IMG/VR virus record: IMGVR_UViG_3300025889_014311 | Span: 1 to 24,679 of that record | Length of the DNA: 24,679 nucleotides | Origin: a virus | Strand: one strand, 5' to 3' | Shown here: positions 13,775-21,820 of the stretch, in pieces | Position numbering within the stretch: the first letter of the stretch is position 1 | Layout of the letters: each line of letters starts with the position of its first letter | The notes under the pieces: generated by a model | Told to the model about the DNA's origin: nothing | Seen by the model: only the letters and a program-made list of their open reading frames with translations | Databases searched by the model: none | Program-made: the position numbers and the translations under genes

Positions 13775-15226
13775 ATGGCTAAATGGTCAGTTAAAATAGA
13801 CAACTTTTTAGGGGGACTGGCTCCAAATTACCAAAACGAAGACTACCCTTCCTACGGTAATACCAACCAAGCTGCCAAAATGGAAGCGATGGATTTAACG
13901 AACCCTGGCTACATGCAAGCTGGTCCTGCGTTAACTGTCCTTACCAATGGTGACGAGGATGGAGCGGTCACCAAACTAATCCGCTCTATTTTGGAACAAC
14001 CAGTAACGTCAGATACTACCTATGGAATTGGTGACAACCTCCTCCACCAAATTACTTCTACTGCGGTGACCAACGCTGGGAGTTGGCCACATACGATTGA
14101 TAAAGCTGCGGTGACTAATGAAGATGGAGAAGATGTGGTGGAGTATGGTGGTAATCTCTACTACTCCTATAATCATTCTGGTTCAGCTGGTGATATTGGT
14201 AAGTATGATCTCTCCAGTACCTTTGATGATGATTGGGGATCAACGGTGCCTAGTGGGGCAGCTGCTCTACAAGATGCGCCCCACCAAATGATTGTGGGAG
14301 GGAACGATGTTATGTACATTGCTAATGGGCGGTATGTAGCATCGTATGATGGGACCACGTTTATTCCACAAGCCTTGGATTTACCAGCTGGTACCGAAGT
14401 GCAGAGTATCGCTTGGAATACGGATCGCTTGTGGGTTTTTGCCAACAAAACAAATCTTTCGGGGAACAACAGAAATTTATCAGCTCTGTACATTTGGGAT
14501 GGAACTACTAATTCTTGGGAGTCAGAGACTCCTATACCTGGCCGAGTCGGGGGGTCAATAGTCAAGAATGGAGTAGTATTTTTTGCTTATTTAGATTCAG
14601 CCATCGCAAAGTACTTCATGGCCTACATTAGTGGGTCATCTATCTTTCCAGTTGCGCAAGCTGGGGTGTCTAATTTACCTCAATACTATCAGTTAACAGA
14701 CTATAAAGATTTTATTCTCTTTATTAGTCTGGATGCAATTTACGCGTTTGGGTCTGGCCATCCTGATTTGCCAGTAAGATTCTTTGACTACGCTGATTGT
14801 GGGCTTAATGGAACAGTTGGGGGAATGGCCAATCCATTTGGATTGCCGTTGGTTGCTACTAATTCTGGCACTGACTACCAGTTGGCTAAGTTTAATACTA
14901 GTGGGTATGACACTGACTCACGGTGGTACTCCATAACGTATGATGTCTCAGGTGAGTCAACTCTTTCAATGATTGACAATGTTGTGTTTACGTTTGAAAA
15001 ACTAACTTCTGGGGCAGTTGTTGATTGGGTATTGCGGGACAGTAAAGGACAAGCGTTATATTCTGACAAAATATCATTTGCTAAATTAGGAGCAGCCAAT
15101 TGTGCCAGGTACCCCATTAAGAAGTTGACGTGTGATTTCCGCATAGAGGTCGATTATGCTAATGGATCTACCACTGTCCCAGTAAGGATTAAATCAATTA
15201 AGGTGTATGGCGATTCAGAACATTAA
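13775..15226 (+). CDS. Beta-propeller-like tail protein
   Basis: A 483-aa, beta-rich structural protein. From about residue 150 there are repeated short strands with Asp/Gly turns, for example NDVMYIANGRYVASYDGTTF, AWNTDRLWVFANKT and LSALYIWDGTTNSW, which suggest a blade-type propeller. The N-terminus (SVKIDNFLGGLAPNYQ) is like tail proteins that start by docking to the neck. The last 90 residues form another beta domain (STLSMIDNVVFTFEKL onward). There is no signal peptide or membrane segment. Position between the adaptor-like gene and the fibres fits a tail nozzle or hub protein of a short-tailed phage. It starts 24 bases after the previous gene with no Shine-Dalgarno or TATAAT, and overlaps the next gene by 20 bases. 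Confidence 0.55.
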   Translation: MAKWSVKIDNFLGGLAPNYQNEDYPSYGNTNQAAKMEAMDLTNPGYMQAGPALTVLTNGDEDGAVTKLIRSILEQPVTSDTTYGIGDNLLHQITSTAVTNAGSWPHTIDKAAVTNEDGEDVVEYGGNLYYSYNHSGSAGDIGKYDLSSTFDDDWGSTVPSGAAALQDAPHQMIVGGNDVMYIANGRYVASYDGTTFIPQALDLPAGTEVQSIAWNTDRLWVFANKTNLSGNNRNLSALYIWDGTTNSWESETPIPGRVGGSIVKNGVVFFAYLDSAIAKYFMAYISGSSIFPVAQAGVSNLPQYYQLTDYKDFILFISLDAIYAFGSGHPDLPVRFFDYADCGLNGTVGGMANPFGLPLVATNSGTDYQLAKFNTSGYDTDSRWYSITYDVSGESTLSMIDNVVFTFEKLTSGAVVDWVLRDSKGQALYSDKISFAKLGAANCARYPIKKLTCDFRIEVDYANGSTTVPVRIKSIKVYGDSEH

Positions 15227-16178
15227 TGTTGTTTACGATGATGATGATGACCGAGACTTAGACGACATCAATCCAATTGAAGAAGCAACGTGGGATGAGG
15301 TTATTGATGTAAACAATAATCTTATTTCTCGTGGTTCTGGTCTTTCAGCCATGAACCGACCACTTCAATCAACAAACTATATTGAAGGTTCTACGGGTTG
15401 GAAAATTGACTCCAATGGTAACGCTGAATTTGCCTCTTTAGAAATCAGAAACATTCCTGATGTCCAAACGTTTACCGCTGATGGAACGTGGACAAAACCT
15501 TCTAGTGGCGGGGCTGTTTTTATTCAACTATGGGGAGGTGGGGGTTCAGGTGCTTCAGGAGGAGATGGGACAGGAGGTGGGGGAGGAGCGTATGTTGAGA
15601 CATGGCTAACCCTAACTGATTTAGGAGCAACTGAAACTATCACTATAGGAAGTGGTGGAGTAGCTGTAACAAATGGAAATGGGAATGTTGGGGGAACCAC
15701 TACCTTTGGTTCTTATGCAACTGCGTATGGTGGTGGTGCAGGAACAACTACTTCATCAGGGGGAGGTGGTGGCGGTGGAGGTAGTAGTTCAGCAGGTTCA
15801 GCAGGAGGAGCCACAGGAGGAAATGGTGGCGGTCCAAGTGGCGGAGATGGTGGAAATGGCGCAGCAGGTGGGGACTCTAATTTTGGCGGAGGCGGTGGGG
15901 GTGATAATACTTTCGTTGGTGGCGGTTCTGCTTATGGTGGCGGTGGTGGTGGTGGTGCAACCGCAGCAGGAGGAACTTCTTTGTACGGCGGAGGTGGTGG
16001 CGGTGGAAGCGGTGGTAATGGTGGCGTTTCTACATTTGGAGGTAATGGGGGTACAGGGAGTATAAGTGATGTAGGTCAAGATGGATTTTTCCCAAGTGGT
16101 GGAGGTGGTGGCACAGGTGCTTCAGCGAAGGTTTCAGGTGCAGGTGGAGACGGTAAAATAATTGTCACTGTGTTCTAA
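15207..16178 (+). CDS. Glycine-rich tail fibre / adhesin-like protein
   Basis: A 323-aa virion surface protein. Residues 10-20 hold a poly-Asp patch. Residues about 57-80 (YIEGSTGWKIDSNGNAEF) match a small domain seen near the start of many phage fibres. QTFTADGTWTKP (87-98) then VFIQLWGGGGSG introduces a domain of about 215 residues dominated by Gly with Ser/Ala/Thr, ending GDGKIIVTVF. This layout is typical of glycine-rich phage fibre domains; the S16 gp38 adhesin is a known case where poly-glycine helices form the receptor-binding body. It could be a host-recognition tip. It overlaps the propeller gene by 20 bases. Confidence 0.75.
   Translation: MAIQNINVVYDDDDDRDLDDINPIEEATWDEVIDVNNNLISRGSGLSAMNRPLQSTNYIEGSTGWKIDSNGNAEFASLEIRNIPDVQTFTADGTWTKPSSGGAVFIQLWGGGGSGASGGDGTGGGGGAYVETWLTLTDLGATETITIGSGGVAVTNGNGNVGGTTTFGSYATAYGGGAGTTTSSGGGGGGGGSSSAGSAGGATGGNGGGPSGGDGGNGAAGGDSNFGGGGGGDNTFVGGGSAYGGGGGGGATAAGGTSLYGGGGGGGSGGNGGVSTFGGNGGTGSISDVGQDGFFPSGGGGGTGASAKVSGAGGDGKIIVTVF
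15508..16157 (+). repeat. Glycine-codon tract (GGN-rich low-complexity repeat)
   Basis: Runs of GGT/GGC/GGA/GGG codons, with Gly runs up to eight residues and units such as GGTGGCGGTGG repeated imperfectly. The repeat is coding (residues about 101-317 of the glycine-rich fibre) and stays in frame throughout. Such tracts can expand or contract by recombination or slippage, so length may vary between related phages. It is not a CRISPR array because there are no distinct spacers. Confidence 0.8.
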
Positions 16179-16187
16179 TGTTATAAT
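16179..16187 (+). promoter_or_regulatory. Extended -10 box TGTTATAAT, 8 nt before ATG
   Basis: TGTTATAAT begins on the base after the fibre stop codon. TATAATT and AATTATA (16182-16188 and 16190-16196) form a 7-bp perfect inverted repeat around one base, and the repeat's last base is the A of the next ATG. A TTGTCA at 16162-16167 resembles a -35 but is only 14 nt away. The predicted mRNA for the gene at 16196 is leaderless. Activity is inferred. Confidence 0.65.
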
Positions 16188-16195
16188 TAAATTAT

Positions 16196-17785
16196 ATGGC
16201 CAAGGTTAATTTAATTAAAGATGGGTCCTTTAGACGAGTGACTGTAGGTTCAGATACTTACAAAAGACTTGTTGGTCAGGGTTACGCCGTAGATGGTGGC
16301 GGTTCTTTAAAGACAACCACGTCTAACACAGGTTCAACTTCTGGTTCTACCCAAACTTCTAGTGGTGGATCTAAGACTCGGGTTATTCGATATAATGGTC
16401 AAGAATATCCTTCTTTAGAAGCAGCTTACGCTGCTAGGGATGCTACTAGTGGCACAACTACCCGAACATCTGCGGGACAAGAAACAGTAGAAGACACAGT
16501 GGCGAGAGCAAAAGCATTACTTGGTTCAGCCTATGATCCTACTACCCCAGCTCCCGATCAACAACGGATGCAAGAGATAGCCAGTCAGCCTTTTATACGG
16601 GATGAAGTACGGAGGCAATACCAAGCCTCTCTACCGAGAACGACTGCGCCAACAAATATTGGTCAGGTCAGTCCGTTCTACCAACCGACCAACATTCCTT
16701 CTATTACTCCACCTTCTGGAGATATTTCCTTTGCGACTGCGGGAACGGCAGGATTACAGGGTCAAGCAGCGGTTGCCCAAGATTTCTATAATCAAAAGTT
16801 AGCAGCAGAACAAACCCGACAGGAAGAAAAATCTGGTTTATTGCAAAGTTTCCTTGATAATGTCACTAGCCCCGCTGAAGCGAGAGAGCAAGCGATAGCA
16901 GATTCAGGATTTGATTTTGGTGAATATTATGCTGCTCAGGAAAGAGGGTTTAAGGAGATTGAATCTCTCTCTAATGAATACAACCGAACGGTGGAAGCAA
17001 AAGACCAGCAAATTGCTCAGACCCAAGACAAACTAGCGAGTAACAATTTCATAAATAATCAGGTAGCTCAGATTGAAAGAAATGCTGCGCCTAAACTCAA
17101 TCGTCTGTCAGCTGAGATCAATGCCAAAGCAGCAATCCTACAAGCACAACAGGGTAATTTTGCTGAAGCTCAGAAGTACATTAACCAAGCGGTAGATGAT
17201 GCGACAGCTGAGACAAAGTTCCAGTACGATATGTATGCGCTGGTTGCTCAAGAGAATGAAGACAACTTTAGTCGGATTCAATCTATTTACACAGAAGCCT
17301 ACAATGCGTCAATGGCCTTGGCTCAAATTGAATACGAGCAAGACCGAGCTGATAAGGAGGCAATTGGCAATTTAATGTTGGAATACCCAAGTGCAGGGAT
17401 TGATATTTACAATGACACGTTAGATGAAGCGTACCGTAAAGCAGGGTTAGTTCCACCACAAGTAGCTGGTGGGTCGGGTGGTGCAGGTGGTGGGTTCACT
17501 CTTTCTAGTAGGACTCAACAAGTCTTAGACGGCTTTACTTCTCTGACTGCGTTAACCCCAACTGAAGCTGCAAAAGTAAGAGATGAATTATACGCTCAAG
17601 GATTTGGCTCAGATGAACCGCCAGAGTGGTACGTAGAATATTTACAAGACGCTTGGAAGCAAAGCATTTTACCTTCAGTCGTAAAGGAAGAATGGATTAA
17701 GTATAGAGATCAAGTAATGCAAGGTGGTACTGCTCCTGCCACAACTGGAGGGGGAAGTGAATTACCAGGTTTTGATGAACTATAA
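16196..17785 (+). CDS. Long virion protein, probable internal/ejection protein
   Basis: A 529-aa protein without recognisable enzyme motifs. The first 80 residues are Gly/Ser/Thr-rich with a small beta domain (YNGQEYPSLEAAYAAR). Residues about 180-410 are Ala/Gln/Glu-rich and helical, likely long coiled coils (AAKLN, EINAKAAILQAQQGNFAEAQKYINQ). A Gly-rich linker (about 423-432) leads to a compact C-terminal helical part with Trp residues. This composition and its place before an even larger protein resemble the ejection proteins stored inside short-tailed phage heads. Its stop overlaps the next ATG (TAATG). I do not recognise the family, so the role is inferred from composition and order. Confidence 0.55.
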   Translation: MAKVNLIKDGSFRRVTVGSDTYKRLVGQGYAVDGGGSLKTTTSNTGSTSGSTQTSSGGSKTRVIRYNGQEYPSLEAAYAARDATSGTTTRTSAGQETVEDTVARAKALLGSAYDPTTPAPDQQRMQEIASQPFIRDEVRRQYQASLPRTTAPTNIGQVSPFYQPTNIPSITPPSGDISFATAGTAGLQGQAAVAQDFYNQKLAAEQTRQEEKSGLLQSFLDNVTSPAEAREQAIADSGFDFGEYYAAQERGFKEIESLSNEYNRTVEAKDQQIAQTQDKLASNNFINNQVAQIERNAAPKLNRLSAEINAKAAILQAQQGNFAEAQKYINQAVDDATAETKFQYDMYALVAQENEDNFSRIQSIYTEAYNASMALAQIEYEQDRADKEAIGNLMLEYPSAGIDIYNDTLDEAYRKAGLVPPQVAGGSGGAGGGFTLSSRTQQVLDGFTSLTALTPTEAAKVRDELYAQGFGSDEPPEWYVEYLQDAWKQSILPSVVKEEWIKYRDQVMQGGTAPATTGGGSELPGFDEL

Positions 17786-20652
17786 TGGCTGTTTCAGACT
17801 ATGTAAAAAACTTTTTTGAACCTACTCCTGATGTAAGAACTAGGGATGTATTACGTGAAATTCCTGGAACCATATCGTCAGCAGCTGGAGCTACTAGACG
17901 ATTTTTATTGCCTTCCAGAGCTGAAGAGTTTGAAAGGATGCAACAGGAGGCGCAGCAATCTTTGCGCTTTACGCCTGAGCTTGGTCAAGAAATTGATCGT
18001 AGAATCGGGGCTATGGGTCCAGGAGCTGCAACGCTTGAGCAATTTCTTAGTCAAACTCCAGTAGATCCTTTTGGAGTTGTTGGTAGAACAGGGGCTGTGT
18101 TTAGGAGAACAGGAAAAGCACTAATCAATCGAATTTCCAAGGAAACGTCAGAAGATGCAGTGAAAGTGTTTTTACGAGAGTCTGGCTTAGACCTCTCAGA
18201 AGGAGTGGTCAATAAATTTGCGCCACGGTTAACTAAGATTAGTGACCCCAATACGATTGCTAAAGTAATTAACTTAGCAATCAAAGAATCCCCAGTTAGT
18301 AAACAAGCTGCTAAAAAAATAAGTGACAGTATTAGTACCCGTCTTACCAGAGAACGAGGGTACGTTACTTCAGCTAGAAAAGTGGTCCCCACCGCTGAGA
18401 AGTTGGGTGGTCAATATGTCCCCAGAGCTACTAATCCTCTTGCAATTAAGGCTAGGAATTTAGTTAGTGAAAACGCTTTTGAAGCGGAGAGAATAGTACG
18501 AGAAGAACCATTAAGTGACCGAACTGTAGCTTTAGGATCAGAACTTATTAAAAAATTAGGAGATGATATTGCAGCAGAAACTGATCTGTTACGCAGGGCT
18601 TCATTAGAAGACAAAGTAGCTACTATTGCTAATGACTTAGCTACTCGGTTAACTGAAGTGGGTAGAACAATCCAAGCTGCATCTATCCTAGGGCGGTTAA
18701 CCCCAGAGGGACAGTTACGTTTTGCTGCCAAAGAGATCCAAAAATTTAATATTAAAAATCCTGGCAGAAAAATTCCAGAACTCACAGGGGAACAATCAGC
18801 CTACATCTTAAATCAATCAAAAGAGATCTTGGCATTACCTGATGGTTTAGACAAAGCCAAGCGTTGGCAGAAACTGCAAGATTACATTTCTGATTTAGTT
18901 CCTACCCCCTTTATAAAAAAAGCAGTTGCTACTTGGAAAGCAGGGTTACTCACAGGTATCAAAACTTCTGGACTTAACTTGTTTTCAAACCTTACACACT
19001 TTGCCTCAGAAATTGCCAAGGATGCCCCCGCAGCCGTCGTTGACAGTGCAGCTGCATTATTTACAGGGGAAAGAACGAAAACTCTCACTGTGCGTAGAGC
19101 GTTTGATGGAATCAAAGAGGGATCAATAAAGGGGGTTCGTTACTTTGCGACTGGTTTTGATGAAAGAAATGTTGGAGCCAAAATTGATTACAAACGAGTT
19201 AACTTTGGTAAAGGTAAGGTTGCAAAAGTATTTCAAGTGTACACCGATACAGTCTTTCGAGCTTTAGCTGTCGGTGACCAACCTTTCTATTACGCTACAT
19301 TAGCTCGGTCTTTAATGGATCAGTCACTGGCAGTTGCTAAAAACAAAGGACTCAAGGGTAAACAAATGGTGGAAGAAGCCTATAAACTAGCTGAAAATCC
19401 TACTGAAGATATGTTGCGGGCAGGAGTTTCGGATGCTGCTACAGCGGTCTTTATTAATGACACCGCAGCAGGGCGAGCTGCTCGTCAAGTACAGACTTGG
19501 TTTGGAGGTGTAGGAGAATTTATCATCCCGTTCGGGAGAACCCCATCTGCGGTTGCTATGCAAGCGATAGCGTATTCACCAGTAGGCGCAGCAGCGTCTA
19601 TCATCAGGAATATTGGTAAGGGTAGATTTAACCAACGTGATTTTTCACAAGGTCTAGGTAGGGGTTTGTCTGGTACTGCCCTTCTTACCATCGGTATGGA
19701 GCTGGCTAAAAATGACCGCGTAGCTCCAGCCTACCCAGTGGGTGATGAGAAAGAACAAAAGTTACAAGAAGCTGAGGGAGTTAAAAATGGATATATTCTT
19801 GTTGATGATAAATGGCGTAGTCCGTTAGTGCTTGGTCCAGCTGGGGTGGTGGTTCAAGCAGGAGGGTTGCTCCAGCAAGCATTAGAAACTGAAGGGGGAC
19901 CAACTGATGCAGCAGTTAAGGCATTTGCAACAGCAGGGAAAGCATTTCTTGAACTCCCTTTCCTTACTGGACTCGAAGATGCTATCAATGCAATTTCTAA
20001 CCCAGAACGTTACGCAAAAAGTTATCTCCCAGGTTTGATTGCCTCCTTTGTCCCAACTATCATTTCAGATGTAGCAAGGGCAACTGATCCTGAAGAAAGA
20101 AGAACGTCAGCTCCTTCTTTGATCGAAACTATTGGAACCAGAGTCAAGAGTAGAATCCCAGGTCTAAGAAAAAATCTTGAACCTAGAGTCAACATCCTTG
20201 GCTACCCAGTAGAGAGGGCTGGTAATGTGGTAGAAGTAATGTTTGATCCTACTCGACCTTCTAAGACAATGGAAACTCCTGTCACCATAGAATTTAGACG
20301 ACTCCATGATGAAGGGTTCCGAGTATCACCAACTGCATTAGGAAATAAAAATGGGTATGAAGTGTTATCAGCTCCTGAAAATACACGGTTGTGGCAAATT
20401 ACAGGCACGTTAATTGATCAAAAAGTAACGGCGTTAATTGCCAATGAAGCGTATGCTAATGCAGACGATAGTGATAGAGCAAAAGCAATAGATAAAATCG
20501 TAGAAAAATCTAAAGAAGTAGCGAGGGCAACGATGGTAGTTGAACTAACTGTTGGTTTGGAAGGTGAAGAACTAAGCAAAAAACTTAGTGAATTAAAAGA
20601 AGGTAAACTCATAACCAAAGCGGTGTACAAAAAGTACTTAGAAATCAGATGA
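17785..20652 (+). CDS. Very large virion protein with a polyvalent-protein-like domain
   Basis: The largest gene (955 aa). Residues about 190-320 (RGYVTSARKV ... GRTIQAASILGRLTPEGQLRFA) look like a segment that recurs in large phage polyvalent proteins. Residues about 380-600 (TWKAGLLTGIKTSGLNLFSN ... FGRTPSAVAMQAIAYSPVG) look like a second part of the same kind. Several moderately hydrophobic stretches occur (for example GLSGTALLTIGMEL and LGPAGVVVQAGGLLQ), as expected of a protein that enters or crosses the host envelope. The N-terminal 150 residues are helical. No lysozyme or nuclease motif is seen. A role in DNA ejection, delivered with the genome, is inferred. The gene is coupled to the preceding one. 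Confidence 0.6.
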   Translation: MAVSDYVKNFFEPTPDVRTRDVLREIPGTISSAAGATRRFLLPSRAEEFERMQQEAQQSLRFTPELGQEIDRRIGAMGPGAATLEQFLSQTPVDPFGVVGRTGAVFRRTGKALINRISKETSEDAVKVFLRESGLDLSEGVVNKFAPRLTKISDPNTIAKVINLAIKESPVSKQAAKKISDSISTRLTRERGYVTSARKVVPTAEKLGGQYVPRATNPLAIKARNLVSENAFEAERIVREEPLSDRTVALGSELIKKLGDDIAAETDLLRRASLEDKVATIANDLATRLTEVGRTIQAASILGRLTPEGQLRFAAKEIQKFNIKNPGRKIPELTGEQSAYILNQSKEILALPDGLDKAKRWQKLQDYISDLVPTPFIKKAVATWKAGLLTGIKTSGLNLFSNLTHFASEIAKDAPAAVVDSAAALFTGERTKTLTVRRAFDGIKEGSIKGVRYFATGFDERNVGAKIDYKRVNFGKGKVAKVFQVYTDTVFRALAVGDQPFYYATLARSLMDQSLAVAKNKGLKGKQMVEEAYKLAENPTEDMLRAGVSDAATAVFINDTAAGRAARQVQTWFGGVGEFIIPFGRTPSAVAMQAIAYSPVGAAASIIRNIGKGRFNQRDFSQGLGRGLSGTALLTIGMELAKNDRVAPAYPVGDEKEQKLQEAEGVKNGYILVDDKWRSPLVLGPAGVVVQAGGLLQQALETEGGPTDAAVKAFATAGKAFLELPFLTGLEDAINAISNPERYAKSYLPGLIASFVPTIISDVARATDPEERRTSAPSLIETIGTRVKSRIPGLRKNLEPRVNILGYPVERAGNVVEVMFDPTRPSKTMETPVTIEFRRLHDEGFRVSPTALGNKNGYEVLSAPENTRLWQITGTLIDQKVTALIANEAYANADDSDRAKAIDKIVEKSKEVARATMVVELTVGLEGEELSKKLSELKEGKLITKAVYKKYLEIR

Positions 20653-20658
20653 TATAAT
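20650..20658 (+). promoter_or_regulatory. Extended -10 box TGATATAAT, 6 nt before ATG
   Basis: TGATATAAT starts with the TGA stop of the 955-aa protein gene. ATGA/TCAT (20649-20652 and 20659-20662) flank TATAAT as a small inverted repeat. Six bases separate it from ATG 20665, so the fibre transcript would be leaderless. No -35-like hexamer is visible. It is almost the same box as at 4082 and 13037. Confidence 0.68.
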
Positions 20659-20664
20659 TCATAT

Positions 20665-21819
20665 ATGACAACAGCAGAACTCAAGAAAGTAATGCGTCTG
20701 CTTAAAACTGTTTTTGCCAAAATCCAAGAACAGGCTTTAATTGATGGAATTGACATCACATCTCCTCAGTATGACGAATTAATTAATCGGGTACGGGAAG
20801 CGACCTTGGCAAAAAAAGGTTTTACCTTAGAAGAATACCGAGCTGCCAAAGCAGACTTCGCAGCCGAAAGAAAACAAACCAAAGTAAAAACTGCGGATGA
20901 ACTGAAAGCTGTTGTTGATAAAGTCCTTGAAATTAAAGGACAAGTTGGGGAACGTGGTCCGCAAGGTGATCGAGGAGAGAAAGGAGACAAGGGTGATCGT
21001 GGACCGAAAGGTGATAAAGGTGACCGTGGACCCAAAGGGAAAGATGGACGGGACGGGAGAGATGGGCGTGATGGCGAGGACATTCCAGAGACTACGGTTG
21101 CCTACCTAGAAGAACGAATTGATTCCATCAAGATTCCAGATCCAGTCGATATGCAGAAGATAGAGGATTGGTCCCGCAATCTCTTTGCTGAACTATTTGA
21201 ACACAACATCAACACCTTGGGGATGCCTGACTTTAGGAAGTTAGCAATGGGTATCCGAGCAGATGTTGACCTCAAGGTAAGTGGTACCAGTGACGCAGGG
21301 AGAACCCCATTTATTTATGTACAAGCTGAAGAACCAACTGGGCAGAAACAGGGGGATATCTGGATAGATACGGATGCTGTTATCGCCTCTTACGCCGAAA
21401 TATCGGTGTATAACAATACAACTCCAGTAACGTTAAACTCAGCTGCAAAAGTACAAATAACTGATTTTGATACTAATGGCCAATCTACTGATTCAACTCC
21501 CGACCATACTAATGACCATATAACGATTGGTACTACTGGTGTCTATGAAGTTACCTGTTCTATGTCTCTTCAGAATAATGCGGGAGCTTCCCACGGAGTT
21601 TCTATAAGTATCTGGAAAAATAATGGAGCTACTGAATTTCAAAATGTACATGCTGATAGAACACTTGCATCTGGGACAGACATCGGAGCAATCACTATTT
21701 CTGGGTTGGTTAATTTAACCGCTAATGATACGATTGAATTGTGGGCGTTAACTGATTCTGGGACTAACAGGAACGTCACATTTGCGGACATATCTTTGTC
21801 TGCAATTCTAGTGGATTAA
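20665..21819 (+). CDS. Collagen-like tail fibre with C1q/TNF-like tip
   Basis: A 384-aa trimeric-fibre candidate in four parts. Residues 1-90 are a helical, charged attachment region. Residues 92-139 are 16 uninterrupted Gly-X-Y triplets, Lys/Asp/Arg-rich (GDKGDRGPKGDKGDRG in part) and poor in Pro, as in bacterial and phage collagen-like stalks. Residues about 140-250 are a helical linker and small domain that includes EEPTGQKQGDIWIDTDA, a common fibre motif. Residues about 252-384 are an all-beta domain ending VTFADISLSAILVD, which looks like the jelly-roll of C1q/TNF heads. The tip is the likely receptor binder. It is the last virion gene before the second sugar cassette. Confidence 0.78.
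   Translation: MTTAELKKVMRLLKTVFAKIQEQALIDGIDITSPQYDELINRVREATLAKKGFTLEEYRAAKADFAAERKQTKVKTADELKAVVDKVLEIKGQVGERGPQGDRGEKGDKGDRGPKGDKGDRGPKGKDGRDGRDGRDGEDIPETTVAYLEERIDSIKIPDPVDMQKIEDWSRNLFAELFEHNINTLGMPDFRKLAMGIRADVDLKVSGTSDAGRTPFIYVQAEEPTGQKQGDIWIDTDAVIASYAEISVYNNTTPVTLNSAAKVQITDFDTNGQSTDSTPDHTNDHITIGTTGVYEVTCSMSLQNNAGASHGVSISIWKNNGATEFQNVHADRTLASGTDIGAITISGLVNLTANDTIELWALTDSGTNRNVTFADISLSAILVD
20938..21081 (+). repeat. Collagen-like (Gly-X-Y)16 coding repeat
   Basis: Forty-eight codons of perfect Gly-X-Y periodicity without interruption; recurring units encode GDR, GDK, GPK and GRD. The DNA repeats are 9-18 bases long and imperfect (for example ggtgatcgtgga / ggtgaccgtgga). It encodes the fibre stalk and may vary in length between relatives. 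Confidence 0.9.
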
Positions 21820-21820
21820 C

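Noticed and set aside
14163-14175. TATAAT inside the beta-propeller gene, and a similar one near 16788, as promoters
   Set aside because: Neither has the TG extension, neither is next to a start codon, and both encode Tyr-Asn in frame.
15673-16065. Second forward frame within the glycine-rich fibre
   Set aside because: It consists of Val/Glu/Gln/Met repeats created by reading GGT/GGA repeats out of frame.
15508-16157. Possible tandem-repeat or CRISPR-like array
   Set aside because: The periodicity is three bases, follows glycine codons in a long open frame, and there are no unique spacers.
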